A DNA stretch of 64,000 nt from Monosporascus cannonballus (Eukaryota > Ascomycota > Sordariomycetes > Xylariales): positions 124,001 through 188,000 of the forward strand of contig QJNS01000096.1 of NCBI GenBank assembly GCA_004154925.1, written 5' to 3'. The translations under genes were made by a program, and so were the position numbers. The notes beneath the pieces are model-generated. The model saw only the letters and a list, made by a program, of their open reading frames with translations. It searched no databases and was not told the origin of the DNA. Positions within the stretch are counted from its first letter, which is position 1; each line of letters begins with the position of its first letter. Below, in pieces: positions 24,001-39,308 of this stretch.

Positions 24001-26028
24001 TAGAGGATCTCCTCCGTCGCTTTTTTAAAATATATTCGCCAGAAATTCTCCAAATATATAGGAAGTTCAGTTATTTTTTACTTTAATAGCTTCCAAATTC
24101 TGTGATATTCAAATCATCGGCTAGGCCTTTCAAGTTAACGATATAAATCTGCTTATCGAAAAGCGTTAAGTTTACGATTTTCTATCCGTTAATCTCTTAC
24201 AGCGGTCCGTATAACCAATAATATATAACTATATTTAATAGAATCTCTAACGTATTTATTCTCGACCTAAATAATAAAAACTTAAGTACTTTCTAATCGC
24301 AATATATTGTGAAATAAATTTATTTAAGTTTTGATACAATCTCGTTATTATTTATTATATTAACAACGATCTTATAAACTGCGTAATACTTAATATATAT
24401 ATTATTAACGCCGATAAGACCCAGGATATTTACGGAAATTAATCGAAACTTAAGCTTTTTCGTAAATCTTTTGTTCATAATGTTAACTTACGTTTCGATA
24501 TTTATATTTACTTATGTTGTTACAGTTTTCGTATTCTTTTTAATAAGTGCCTTTTTTTTAAAAAACAAACGGCTTTATTCTGACCGTCCTATAATTATCA
24601 GCCGGAATGGACCAGACGTATGTATTTATTCCGGCTCCTTTTTCAAGTTTACGTCTAGAGACCAGTCCGAGTTATCGTTATATATTATAACATTTTATAC
24701 GGCTTTCGAAGGTCAGTGTCTATATGGCCGAGATAACAGGGTTTTTATATTCTTTTTAAGTTTGCAATTTACGTTTTTGTAACTTAATTTGTTATTGTTA
24801 TAATATTTAAATAAGCTTTTACAAAAATTAAAAGTATTAAGTCGTATAAACTTATTCCGATCGAAATTAAATCGACGATTATTTACCTTTCGAATATAAA
24901 AACGTTCGTTATTCTTATTATTTTTACGCATCGTCTTTAATTTACTTTGGAGATATTTTTCCTTAAAAACGTTAAAATAAAATTGGTCGTCCTTACTAAT
25001 ACCTTTAACGGAAAATTATCGTTTTTTTTTTGGCTTTTTTCTAGACGTTTTAATAACGTTTTATCTTGTTTATTACGTTATCAATTTGTTTTAATATAAC
25101 ATTTTTTCGTAATAAAGTATTTCGTAAGTTTAGTATTAATTAATAAAAGTAATTACAAGTAAAACGTTTATTATTGCGATCGTTTTCTATATTAAAAAAT
25201 TTATTTAACGTCAAGGTTTAACGGCGATTAATCTGGTTGTGATTGTAATTTTATAAATTATTGCTTATATTTCTTATCGAAGAAATTAGGATTTACGTAA
25301 TCTGTCTTAATAAAAATATATAAATTTTCTATTTTTAATTTGTTTTATTAGTTAAAATAATTAAACGTAACGCGGTATAATTATTAAATACTGATAATAA
25401 AAACATTTTTATAACTTATAACCCATTAAATATAAATAAAGGTATTTCGCTTTAATCTTTCGGTATACGGTTTTGTAAAAACCTTTATTTAATTCTTAAT
25501 TGACGTATATTCGAAAAATTTCGAATAATTATAATCCGTATTTATTTTTCGCTTTTAGGCTTTTATAACGAGATTATAATTAATTTATAAAGTTTTTTTT
25601 CAGCTTATACTATTATGTATTATTTAACTAGTTATCGAAATAATTCAAATATTATTCGTTTTATTAACTGATAATTTCCAAAATTTAATTATTATTAAGG
25701 GGCTTAATCTTTTTTTGCTCTGAATTCCGAGAAGCGCTCGCTATATTACGTCCGTTTTTCGACCGTTTAATTAATGGTTATCGAAACATATCTCTATTAT
25801 ATATGTAAGGTAATTCGAGATCTTGAGATCTATAATTCTTTGTCTGTTAAGCTTGATTATAGGCTTTTTCGCCTATTTTCGTACAGTAATCGATCGTTTG
25901 TCGATTAGGTTCCGATCGGCGGTCTTTTCAACTAATAACCTAGATTCGTTTTGCAGTTGGCGAACTTTACTTCTAATAATTATCGCGTTATTTTTATAGT
26001 AAAGACAAAAAAATTATAAAATAATAAG
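24001..26028 (-). pseudogene. Probable gag/protease region of gypsy element 1, not resolved
   Basis: By position this is the 5' internal part of the minus-strand element, between the reverse transcriptase and the 5' LTR at 26029. The sequence is AT-rich with scattered stops. No zinc knuckle or protease motif could be read with confidence, so the assignment rests on position only. Confidence 0.35.
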
Positions 26029-26207
26029 TAACTAAGGGCTAAGATAAAATAATCTCCGATTAATCGCAAAACATATTTTAAGAAATAAATATATGAAGAT
26101 ATTTTCATCTGGCGTTTTTTATTAGCTGCTAGATGGTTATTTCTATTGGTGAGTAGGTCTATAGCTAGTCGAACACCAGTCGCAGCTCCATAAAAGCTGT
26201 ATTCTCA
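26029..26207 (-). repeat. LTR (5' LTR of minus-strand gypsy element 1)
   Basis: Direct copy, equal in length, of 4847-5025. The left end is TAACTAAGGGCT, the right end GCTGTATTCTCA. This copy and its partner differ mainly by transitions, consistent with separate RIP of both LTRs. Confidence 0.75.
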
Positions 26208-29200
26208 TAGTAATATATCGAAAGAAATATTCATTTAAAAATACTTTCTTTATATACTAAAAAATCCGGAAAAAATAATTAACGAACAAAGTAAAAACAT
26301 ATTTATTAAACTTTTTAAAATAAAATTTAAAATAGTATTTTTAAAAATCTTTAACTTAAAGCAATAAAAATAACAACGTAACTTTACAATATAAATTTAA
26401 ATTTCGTATATCGTTTATTTTCATTCAACGAAGTTTTAAATTAATATCGAAAAGATTTAGTTAAAATCAATAAAGATAAAAAACTATAGTATAATGTAGA
26501 AAGACATTACCGAAATAAAAAACCCTAATTCATTTCTATTAATAATATTAAAATTTGGAAATTAATACGTTAAAAAGTATAATAAGTGGTAATAATAATA
26601 GTAGTTCCTAAGGCTGAACCTATAGCGAAAAAAAGAATTCCTTAATATATATGCGAAACTCGAGCTTTCTGATTAACCGAGCCTAATTATAGACGTAATA
26701 CTCTGCTCTATTTTACTGTTTGTTCGTTGATTTAAATAATATTTTCGTTAATATAATTCCGCTATCGTAAACTCAAGTACGACAAGATTAAGCCAAATTA
26801 ATTTTATACTTACGTATATAACGTATAAATATATCCGTTAATTAAAACAATAAAAGTAAAAAATAAGCAAATACTTAAAATAAACTCGAAGATTTATATT
26901 AATTATTTAAAAAAGTATGGAATTATAAATATTCACGATATATAATATCGAAATTTCATAAGATAATTATTCCGTAAAAGGTTAAATTTAAATGGAATAT
27001 TTTTTTATTAATTGCTTTCAAATACGAAAGTTAATTATTAATAAAAGGTTTATTAATATATTATATATACTGAAATATATATATATATATAAAATAAAAA
27101 CTTATTTTTTAATATATTTAACGTACAAAATATTATACTTTACAATTATACTAATTTAAAAATCGTAAAAAATCGTATTATCAAATAAAAAGAATTAACA
27201 AATAACCAATTAAAAACTTACACTTTCGAAATAAAGAAGTTTTATAATAAACTTATAATTAATTAAAAATAGTAAACACTTAAATTGATTTTACTAAGAA
27301 GTATTAAATATGAAATATTTTTTAAAAAATAAAGTTTAATAATAAAGTTAAAAAATAAATTATTTATAATTAATAATAATATAAATAGAATAATCAATAC
27401 TAAAGAAATTTAAGGTATTCTAAAAATATATATATATTTAATAACATCTATGTATTGTTTAATTAAGTTATTACTATTAAAAATTAAATCCGAAATATTA
27501 GAAAATAAGACTTAACTCGAAAATTATTAAAAGTTTGTATTCTTAACTTGAAAAATTTAAAGAATAATACAAAAAATCGATATATATTTGCCGTATTGAT
27601 TTGTAGAAATAAAACATTAAAAAAACGTTAATATTTTTAAACACAATAACGTTTATATTATAAGGGTTATCGTAATTTACCAAAACAAAGAAAGATATAT
27701 ACTCTTAAATAAAAGTTTAAAACATTATTTACATATTTTTAGTATTATAATATATAATAAATTATAAACATAAAGATAATATACTTGTTATATAATAATT
27801 ATAAGGATACTTTTACAACAAAATACGAAATAGTTTAAAATTATATTAAATAAACATAAAGTTTACAAACATTAAATAATCGTTAAATCGTTTAAATATA
27901 AAAGAGTTTCGAAAACTATACTTTAAATTAAGTAAAGAAATTTAAAATATGAAAAGAAATACTAATTACATAAATTAAATTTAAGTTAATTTCTTTAAAA
28001 TAAATATTTATCAATTAGCTTAATAAGAATAATTCATTAAAAGATCATAAATTACGTATTTATATGCGTATTAAATTATGATAAATTTAATTCGTTTATT
28101 AATATTTGTATTATTATATTGATATTAAATGCTTTCGAATTATAGTAATTATAATAATTATATTTACATTTAAAAATCTGTATATTAATATACAAAATCC
28201 AGGTTTAAATGTTTTTGCAACCACAACATAATTAAAACTTATCTTTCTTTTAAACGAGCTTAAAATTACAAAATTTACATATTATTCGAACGAATTTTGT
28301 ACGGGTCAAAAATTTATTTTTACTATAATATTGCGAAGTGATATTAGCTTAGAAAAATTGAAATTTATTTTCTTACTAAAAACCCTATTTATTTTATAAC
28401 GAATAATAATGCTTCTTTTTAATTTTTCGTAAACAATGCATTATGTTTTGTTTATAAAAATATTAAATCAAAATTAATAAATGTATTTTAAAGTTAAACG
28501 AAATGCACGAAATTAAATATTAAGAAAGTATAAATTAAATAAAATTACTCTAATTTATAATTGATATATCAAAAAAAGGATTTGGATTTTTGCCTAATTT
28601 TTAATATTTATTTATTTTAACGTTTTGTAACATAAATATTTTTTAATATTAATATTACAATAAACCTTGTAATATAAAATAAAAACATTATTAAAAGCGT
28701 TTTAGTTCCATTTAATATATAATACTAATAACTTACTGAAATATATTATTTGTAATTCTATTAATATTGACTATTTTATGTAATTTATTAATTAAACATC
28801 CCATAAATATTCAAAAACTCATCCGCTATTGTTATTATATATATTTTGTTTAAATGATATTTAAAAAATCTAAATTCGTTAATTATTAAGACAAGTTTTA
28901 TTAATAATTACACAATGCGAAAATGTCCGTAAAGTTCTATTATAATATACTTTTTAAAAATCCGTTTTATAAAAGATTTATTAAATAAAAATAACATTTT
29001 TATACTGAAATTTAAATTATTTGAGTTAAAATATACAGTTTAAAAAACTGTAAGTTTTAAAGTTCATTTTAAAATATATGATTGCTTTAAAAAATCAAAA
29101 ATCACTTAAGGTTATGTATATACTTATATAATAAATATTTAAGAGCAAATTACTATAAAACCTTTGTATATTAAGATTTATGTACTTTAAATTATTTTTA

Positions 29201-32200
29201 ATTTATAAAATGAACGATAATTATTATTAGAAAATCGCAATAATAAAAATAACACAATACAATATTTTATTAACTTTAAAACTTTTGAAATACACTTTCT
29301 TTAATTATTTAAAAAAGAAAAAAATCTATAATAACTATTATTATTAATATTAACTTAATAAAAGATTTACGATTTTTGTAATAAATACAAATAGGCGTAT
29401 ACATACTATAATTACACTGGTAAACGGAGCTGTAAGAGTAAATCTACCTTATTATTCTTTTTTTTCTGTTCTTTTTTAACAAAATATGTACGATTATACG
29501 TAAATAGCAAATTCTTTTATTATGTAATTAATTCCTTCTCTAAAACGTACAAAAAGAATTTATGATAAAAAGTCGTTAGCTTTAAAAGCTATATTTCGTT
29601 GTACACCGGGAGAAATATTTAAAAATAAAGCTGTAATTAATAATTAATAATAAAAAGCTAAACTCATTTAAGATATATATGGCGATATATAGATATATTT
29701 ATTAATACATCGTTATATGCTTTAAAAAACGGAATAATATCAATAGTATTAAATAAAATTGTAAATTATTGCTTTGATTTCTAGGCTTTATTCAATTGTT
29801 TTCTCTTTAATAATACTTTATTCCGCTTTTAGTTACGTCGAATCTTATCCAATTTTTAATGGGGTTTGTCGTCCGAAATAACTGGATAAATTAACGTTTG
29901 TAATCGTTTATATCAATTTATATAAAAATCTAAATATAGAAATTTTTAAACACCTTATTATTTTTTTCAAATTTAGCTAATAATTTCTTTATAATTTTCA
30001 TATTATTCGGCATAAGTGTTTGTAAAAATCAATTACTGTTTCTTTCGTAAATTAAATCGTCTTCGAAAATTACACACTAAAGTTAATTTATTTTGATAAA
30101 TTCTTTTAAATCGATTATAATATTAAGGGTTTTCGTTCGCTCGATATTTTTATAACATTTAATGACCGCAAAAGAAGCCGTTTGGTTAAAGATTTTATGG
30201 AAACGAATTACCGCTATTTTATATTCGAAGTTTTGTAATATAGTATTATATTTAATAATAATTTAAAAATCGTAAATTAATACAATTGTAAAATTAATAA
30301 AAGTTCGTAAAGCTTTTTATACGTACTTAAACTTTATTTTAAGACTTTTATTTAAGGTTTATAGTATAAAGTTTATTCTTTCGATCCCGTCGACCTGTAA
30401 AGTTGGCGAATATAAGATTTATAATAGTTAAAACTTATCGACAATTATTCGATTATAAAATAAAACATTATAAAACTAAGGTAAAATTTATCTTAAATAT
30501 AAAAAGTATAAATTAATTATTAAATTCAAGTATTCTAAGTATTATATTTTTCGTATAAATTATATGATAAAATAGGTTTTTATATATTTAACTTCGCTAG
30601 AAAAATATAGCTTAAATGTAAATGTACTGTATATTAATATGACGATAATAACGTAAACTTATTACTGTGTAATTATGTTTACAGATATTTTGGCCGCCAA
30701 ATATAAATTATAAATATAATAGCCAAAGTATAATATAATATATATTACGCGTAAAATATATATGTATTATCGAAATAGAGATTTCAGTTTAAAAAAGACA
30801 TATCTTTAAGGCCTAGCGCGGACCAGTTACGGCTAAATCTCGAATAAGAAGACTTAGCTTTTAAAGTAACTTAATTAATGTAACTAATTTATATATTTAG
30901 AAATTACATTACATATATTATGTGTATTTACGATATATTTATTTAATTATATATATATATATTAGGTGGTTTATATAAATAATACATATTTAATTTAAGT
31001 TTTTAATTAAAAGTATTCTTTTTTAATTAAGAAAAACACTAACAGAACTTTTTTTCAAAACGTAAACCTTTCAATTTCTTTTTGTTTTATAATATCTCCA
31101 AATTTAATTTTTATACCTAATCTGTATTATATTTTAAAATAAATATATCATATATTCGTTATACTTTACCACTTTTTGAATTAATAATTGACAAATAATT
31201 TACGGTCGAATTAAATGTAAATTGCCTTAAACTTAATAAAAATAATATTATATAATACCGTTTTATATATAAATAATATATACGATGTCTATTATTAATT
31301 AACAAAGAATTAATAATCAAATTAAATACTTTACTTCTTATGAAAAAGTAGTTCGATTAATTAATAATATAGTATCGTTAATTATTCGATTTTAAGAAGA
31401 CTTCTTATCTCTTTTTATAATAATCTATCTACGTTAAATATAGTATGAAAATAAAATATTTTAAGGCTAAAAAAGTGAAGAAAAAAGAAAGAAAAAATAT
31501 AAAACTAAATAAAAAGGTCAAAAACTAATATTTAAAGAAAGGTTTTATATTTTAATAATAAAAGTTGGAACTTTAAAAATAGAAAACGATAAATTCGTTT
31601 AATAATAAAAAGCCTTAACTTTATTACTATTCGATATAAAATAATTTCGCCTAAAAGTGGTCTTTATTAAAGATTATATAACATTTATAAAACGCAACAA
31701 AATAGTTGTATAAAGTAACCTAAGTAAAGTGATAAGTTTTATTTGTTATAAGTTATTAACTATAAAATACCTATAATTATATAAATATAATTGCTTTATT
31801 ATTTTTCTACATAAAAATTGAGAAAATTTTCTTAGTTATCTATAATTAAAAACCGGATTATTATAACAGTAACTATAAAATCCTTAATAAATGTCTTTTT
31901 TAAAAGAAATAAACGTATAACGTGCGATATTATATTTAACTCGGTTCTTTTTTGCTTTTTAAATTTAAAAAATTAATACTTAACATTTATATATAAATTT
32001 AAACGTGTATCTTAAAATCTGTAATTATTAATATAAGATGTACTTTATCATAAGTAAATACGTGACTTTTAATACGCGTTTAAGTTTTTTAATTATTTTT
32101 ATAAGATATTTATTATTTTTGATATAAATATAAATTATAACGAACTCTTTATTATTATTAGCAACTACTTTAAAACCGTTCTTATATATTATTTCGCACT

Positions 32201-32654
32201 TTTAATAATTTTTTCGGTCATTTTTAATTTACGTGAAATATTTTATAAAATGGTATATTAAATTAAAAGAACATTTGAGACTCTTTCAAAAATAATCGTA
32301 GTTTTAATACTGATTATTTAGAAACGCGTTATAATTGTATTTTCATTTCTTTTTTTAATAATTTGGACCATTATATTTATATCGGTAAAAACATTTTCAT
32401 AATATTTAATGATTTTATTAAAAGATTTTATTAAAAGATTTCTTTATTTTACGAACGTTTTTTAAAATAAAAATATATTACTATAAATATAATTATCGTT
32501 ATTAATTATAACATTAAATTTAATTATAATAACAATAATTACTAATAATTAATAGCTTTTGTTTTTATAATATATCCGTTAATAATATTATTAATATAAT
32601 ATTTTAAATTATAATATTTAATAATTAAAATAATCGTTTTAACGAGTATAATAT
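26208..32654. other. AT-rich RIP-type DNA, no gene recognised
   Basis: 6.4 kb of stop-rich sequence. Slightly GC-richer patches at about 26580-26720, 29400-29460 and 30780-30860 suggest buried repeat fragments, but no protein family, LTR pair or terminal repeat could be assigned. The last 140 bases (about 32510-32650) resemble 62515-62640 (see the separate repeat entry). Confidence 0.5.
32510..32650 (+). repeat. Dispersed AT-rich repeat, copy 1
   Basis: GTTAATAATATTATTAATAT followed by AAATTATAATATTTAATAAT and GTTTTAACGAGTATA here match GTTAATATTATTATTAATAT, AGATTATAATATTTAAGAAT and CTTTAACAAGTATA at about 62560-62640 in the same orientation. The similarity ends sharply at about 32652, just before the GC-richer start of gypsy element 2, so this is probably the pre-insertion flank. 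Confidence 0.5.
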
Positions 32655-33960
32655 GGCACTAGCAAAGCGGTTTATTTAAGCCGCCGTTTCGCCATTTATG
32701 CGCAAACGTTACGCGCTTAGTAAATAGCTCTTTTTTTCTTCCTCGTGAAATAACAAAATATCTTCTAGTAATCTAAAAGACGTACAATGCTGTAACAATT
32801 TATTACACCTTTAAAAAATAAACTTTATAACAATTTATATAATCTCGTTATACCACTTTTTACGTCGCGCTTTAGGTCCGCCGTTATTACGTCGCCATTT
32901 CGTTATAACATCTCTAAATCTTTCGACCTCTAAAAAAGATAATACAGATACTAATACGCTTACTTTTAAATATGGATAAAGTAACAACGTAACGTTACTT
33001 TTTCGATTTACAAACTTCTAGGTATTTTTTACGAATTCTCTTATTTAACTACTATCATAATACGGTTTACTTACGACTTTATGCTATTAAAGCGCTTTTT
33101 CGAATAATATAAATACCTTTAAAAATATTTAAAAATATTTTTGCAAGTTTTAAAACAATTTATTAAAATTTAAAATACGAAAAAAGTTAAATTAAAAAGT
33201 AATTTACGAACGTAAAATAATCGGTACGAAAAATTAAGTGATTCTGACGTAAAACTCGTTAAATTTATAATCGCCTAATTATCGCAAATTAAGTTATAAT
33301 TAAACAAAACTAATTTTGTAAACGTTTCGTAATCGCAAAATAATCGTTACAATAAACGAAATAATTTACCTTTAAAAAAATTTTATTTACGGAAACGCTT
33401 AATTGCCGTAAAACGGTTATTATAGCAAATTACGATTATAAAGGGCATATTAATGTCATTCGTTAATACTTTATTTAATATAACCCCATAACTCGGTATT
33501 ATCTAACCTTTAACAGACTTACGACATAATTTTTTCAGGATAACGAATAATTACCGTTTTCATAGTTTTAAACCACTTATATTTAAGGGCGACATTAAAA
33601 ATCCGATAATATACTAAGAAACATATATTAATTAAGGTTCTTTAATACATTTAAAGTTTATAATTAATCAAAATATTTATTTTTCGATTATAAACCGTAT
33701 TATATATAATTTAACGGCTGTAGGATAATATTTATTCGCATATATACGATAAGATCGATAATATAATAATATAACTTACGAACTACAAAACGTAATCGTA
33801 AAAGTAATAAGATATAAAAAAATATTTTTATTTCTAAATTAAATTTATATTATTATTAATATATTAACCAAGTTTATAAAGATTTTCGAATATTAAAATA
33901 AAACTTAATAATATTTGCCGACTTTATTGGCAGCTTTATATACCTAGCCGATTAAAGCCG
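32655..33960 (+). pseudogene. 5' part of gypsy element 2 (possible LTR start and gag), degraded
   Basis: A GC-richer start (TGGCACTAGCAAAGCGG at 32654-32670, then GCCGCCGTTTCGCC) follows the end of the dispersed repeat and could be the 5' LTR edge. From about 33730 to 33960 plus-strand frames resemble gag tail sequence leading into the insertion site of the 5.5-kb LTR element. The matching 3' LTR is missing because the element is cut at about 43360, so the LTR call cannot be confirmed here. Confidence 0.35.
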
Positions 33961-33965
33961 GTAAC

Positions 33966-34128
33966 TGTCAGATATAAGGGACATCAGTTGTATGTGTGTT
34001 GATAACTAGTTACAAGTGCTCTAGAACGCGCACTGCACTTTAAGGTGATCTAGTCCCGGAACATATATGTTCCAATCAGAAGAAATTTTTCGTATATAGG
34101 GTGCTAAAGTGTTTTTTGCTAGCTAATA
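33966..34128 (+). repeat. Left LTR of the 5.5-kb element
   Basis: 163 bp, starts TGTCAGATATAAGG and ends GCTAGCTAATA. It is preceded by the target duplication GTAAC and differs from the right LTR almost only by transitions. Confidence 0.8.
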
Positions 34129-37100
34129 CACTCTCTTAACACTTTGAAATATTCATAGTATTAACTATTACAATTTCTAAAGCCATTGCTATTTATTTTA
34201 CCTTTTCTCCGGCGATTAAAATTTTTTAATTAGTTAATATTTTCTTTGAAATTTTTCGTAAAGCGTTTTTCTGCTGCTTAAAGACTTCCGCAATATCCAT
34301 TCCTCCTAATTACTTTTTGAAATACATAAAAGGTTTCAATAATAAAGTTTTCGTTAAACTGTTAACTAATATATCGCTCGTAAGTATATAATTTATTTTG
34401 ATTAAATTTTTTTTTGGAGCTTATCGTAACTAATAATTAGATATATTTATATGCCGTAATTTTATTATTAATGGGGTATTATCGGCGTTAATACGTCGTA
34501 TAGTTTGTTAATTACCGTATTATATATTTAATGGTTTTATATTTAAATTAATTTTTAATTCTTTAATTAGCCGAAAGTTAAATACAGTCTTTTTACAACC
34601 TGCGTAAAAGATAATAATTTTGTTTTTATTGTAAAAATAATCATTATATTCTTTTATTCCTTTATTATTTTATTATTTTTCTGAATAACTGTATAACTTA
34701 AACTTAAAAACCTTTTCGGTCGATCGTATTATTTGCGAAAAAAACGTCGTTTTAGATATCCAATAAATCCTTACCCCCGAACTATAACGTTAACGTTTTA
34801 GTTCCGATCAGGTATAATATAATTCGGTTAATAGCTTTATAATATGCGTTATTAAGGTTTAAGTTAAATCGGGTAAATCGGGATACCGTAAAAAATATAT
34901 CGGATTACGTATTAATTATTACGAAAAAAATAAAACCGATTTTTTTCTAGTATTTATTAATAAAGCCTAAATAAGCCAGATTAGGATTCGGCAATAACTT
35001 AATGCTAGTTATAGGTATTTTTAGAAAATTATTTAAAAATCTTTAGGTATTAAGTCAATTAATTTATTTATAAAATCGGATTAAAATAACTAGATTTTTT
35101 TTATTAAGTCTGTTTTTAATTATTTCGATACCAAAAAATTATTGTAAGTGTTTATTTTTTATTAAGGTATATCGTTTCTATATTTATTAAATTAATTATT
35201 CGACGAGGTTTTAATTTTTCTTACGATATACTGTAATAATATCGTTTATAAAAAAAAGATAAATACTTTTTAACAAATAAAATAATAAAGTTCGTAAGAA
35301 ATAGGACTAAATCCCAATTTTCTAAGCGTTTTGATAAAATCTTTTTATTATAGCAAAAATAATTTCCTTAATTTATATAATGTTTTTTAATTAGGAAAAT
35401 TTTATTACATTACGAGTATTTTTAAAACGCTTTTTTATATATTTTGTAAAGTAAGTTAGTATTTATAAAGGCGTTTATAACGTTATATTGCTTAAATTTT
35501 AAATTTAACTTAACCATAATAGCAATTAAAATTTAAAACGATTTTTTAATAAAGATAATTATATATATATTGTTACAAGCGGTTTTAAGTTATTAATTAC
35601 TTCGTACAATAAAATAGGCCTTATACTTTTAAAGCCAACTATATTTGTTAAATTTATAAAAGCATATTTATATATATTTTAAAATTTATTTCCCTTTAAT
35701 AAAAAACTAATTCACGGCTTTTTAAGATCGCAATTTTTTATAGTTTTATATATAAGCCTTTTTAGTTTTATAGAATATCTTTTTCAACGGAGATATACTT
35801 AACTTTTTACAGTTTTACAGTAATAACGGTAAATTATATTTGTATATCTGGTTTTATAACTTGAATACTTTTTTATATATTAATATATTATTACTCTTTT
35901 AATTAGGATAATACGTATTTCTGGTAATTAAACTTTTTAAATTTCCGCAATTTACTGGCCGGTTATCGTACATACTTACAAAAAGAATTAGACGTTTTAT
36001 ATTAAATATAATTTCTTATATTTTGTATTTATTTTACATAATACTTTCTTAGTACGCAATATACGGGAAGCTTACGTTTATAACTTATAAAGTGCCTTTG
36101 TTTTTTATCGTTACTTTGGGTTAAATAATATAAGGAGAACTTAGGGCTACCTTTAATTTTTCCGTTAGCATAATAATTATAACAGTTATTAGGATAAACG
36201 TTAATAACAATAATGGTCCAAAAAACGGAAATAATTCGAATATAACAGTCGAATAAAAATAATTAGTTTTTTACGAATAAGTTTATTTTTCCTTATTTCG
36301 TACGTATTTTACTTGAATACTTTTTTAAAATTATCTTTTTTATTTAGTCGGTAAATAAATTATTTCATTTAGGTTTTTATCCTTTTCTTATATATAAATT
36401 AAATAATTATCGTTTTAATTACAACTTTTTACTTATTAGAATAATTTCGGTAACTTTTTTTATAATATATAAAAGTCGTTTTTTAAGTTTTTGATATTAC
36501 CTGAAAAAATAGCCTTTTCGTTTAATTATATATTTCGAATAATAATAACCTTGTTAATTAATAGATTCTAAATTTTGTAAATATTTGTAAATTAGTAATC
36601 GACAAAATAACTAATTTATATTTTAAAATTTAATTTTTAAAATCTTTATTTTTTATGGCGGTAATTATTATAACGTAAATTATATAGCCATAGGTTCGTA
36701 AATAGGTTTATTAAAGTTTTCGATTAAATATTATAATGCTGTTTTTATACATTAAGTAAATATAATAAACTTTATATGGGTTTTGAAAAAAAATACATAT
36801 TAAAAATACGGTTATATAAATATATTATCGTTTTAAAAATATATACGATTAGGAACGAAAGTAATTTAACCTTATTTTATATTATAATCGCTTTTTCCTT
36901 AATTATATCTCTTAAACATTTTGTACCCGTATTTTAAACTTAGATATATAATGCTGAAAATTTAAATTTAATATTAAATAGAAATAATTAAAATATATTT
37001 CGAAATTGATAATTTTTGAGGATTTCGTTATTAGATTTAAGAATTTATGGGAAAACTTTATTTTAGTTTTTTAAGGTTTTTAAAAAAATATCAAAACGTT

Positions 37101-39308
37101 ATAATTAACATATTCTGCTTTCGCTTTCTAAGGTAAATATCTTAAATAAAACTTGAATATCTATCGATAACAAATATAATATATCTATATTTTTTAAGGT
37201 TTGCTTTAAAGTTTATAAAATTAATGGTAATTTTTTGTTTTGATTAAAATATTCTTTTTTTAATTCGCGGCGTATTAACTTTTTAACCTTTATTTTGCCA
37301 TATACTTAATATTCGACTATTATAAAACCCTTTAAACGGATTACTTTTATATAAGGTTATAATTAAACAATTATTTCGGGTCCTGGATATCCTAATTTTA
37401 GATATTATATAATGCCGTTATTAATTTATAGTAATTTCGCTTTTTTCGAATTATTGTTTCGTTTATAGGTTTTTAAAATTATATAAATAATTGTTATATT
37501 AATATTTTCGATTACAAACAAATTGAATTTGTTTATTAACGTAATAATTAATTAATTATACTTATTTCGAATAAAAATATTAACTTTTTAATTATCTTAT
37601 TAATAATCTTTTTGTTCGGAATTGCTAGAAAAATACCAAGTTGTGTACGAAACTTTTGTAATATATTACATCGTATAAATGTAATGCTTATATACCGCTA
37701 AGGTTTCGAAAAATTATATTAATTGTTCCGTACCTCTTAATCGGAACGAAATTATTATTTGCGCATATTCCGTTATCTTGTACAATAAGTTTAAAATTTA
37801 AGAATTTATTAATTAAATTAAAAATATATATCGTAAACCTAAAATTTAAAATAATTGAATTCCTTGAAAAATAAAACAAAATATTTGTAACGTTATGTTA
37901 ATTAATAATTAAAAAAATATGTTAATATTTGTCGTACCCTTTTTAAAAATTAAGTTATTTTTTGTATAATAAGTTTTTTATAGTTTTCGATAAACGGTCG
38001 ATTTTTTCTTTTAAAAATTAATGAACAGAAATTCGTTCTTAAATATATATTATTACCTAATCTTTAAAACGAAAACTATTTAAGGTTTTCCTAAAGAATA
38101 CATAATAACAATTCTATAATATATAATAATTAATTAAGTACGTTTTATAATAGGTACTTTATATGTTTAATTTTTAATACTTTCGTTTATTATCGTTTCG
38201 GTCCATATAAAAACCTTTACGGTTATTTTATTTCGGCTTACGGTTTAGGGTTTTTTTTTGCCGGTTAAAAGTTAATATTCTTAAGATTTTCTTAATTAAA
38301 ATCGTTCTAATTAAAAAAATCAATAAATATTCCGTAAAACGTTAAAAAGGTTGTTTTAATAGTTCGAAATATAAATATAAAATAAGCTATAATTTAATAA
38401 TTTAAAAAGTTAATTACTGCTTTTTAAAAATTAATCGTACTATTATCGATTTCGGCCTTTTTTACTGTTTAAAAAATAATGGTTTATATTATAATTATAA
38501 GAGCTAATATTATATATAAGTTATTAACTTATATAATTATCGTTTGGTTTTGAAAATATTATGTCGTTATTTTAAGGCCATAATCTTTTATTATTTTACG
38601 ATTTATTCGTTTAATATTTTTACCAAATTTCGAAATTTGCTTTAATATTTTGTAATATTTTCGTTAAATATTAATCAGAAATTTATTATCATATACCTTA
38701 CTGGATATGCCCAGGCTGGCATATTATTTTCGTAAATTCTTTCTTAGAAAAAACTTAATTTTTTTAATTACTGGAAATATTAATTCTAAGATCCATTTTG
38801 TAAAGTTGTTAATATTTTTACAAAAAGTATTATATTTCCGATTTTTATAAATATATACCGTAAAATCCTAATTATAAGCTTATTTGTTTTCGGTCGTTAT
38901 CTTAAAGGTATTTGTTAGGTAATTAATATAATCGATTTTTTCGATAACTTTTTAAAAGATGTAAATATAAACGAAATACAGCTTAAGGTATTAATTCGTA
39001 TCATATAACGGATTCGTTTTCTTAAATAAAAAATTATATTAGATTTTATAAGTTTAATAAATTATTAAAGGTTTTAATTAAAATCGATATAATTCCAAAT
39101 ATTAAGCGCATATACTTTAAATTAGAATTCGTTTTTAAAGCAATCCTAGTTCTTAGGTCCTTTATAAATAACGGAGAACGTTAATGATACGGTCGTTATT
39201 ATTATTATTGGCGTATTTCGATAATTATAACTGATATACAGCTTATATCGTTTCAATAGCAGCTAATTAATCAATATATATCTTAATTAAGCGAATAAAA
39301 CTTTTAAT

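Larger units (their letters stand above)
4847..26207 (-). mobile_element. Ty3/gypsy chromovirus 1, LTR to LTR, with nested insertions
   Basis: Two direct 179-bp LTRs bound the element. Pol runs on the minus strand: reverse transcriptase about 23560-23930, RNase H region about 22500-23000, integrase 7000-8080, chromodomain 6725-6850. Three insertions interrupt it: the RecQ composite (8081-21428), a short GC-rich insert in the reverse transcriptase (about 23345-23545) and a solo LTR (21983-22157). Without the composite the element would be about 8 kb, a normal size for a chromovirus. Confidence 0.65.
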
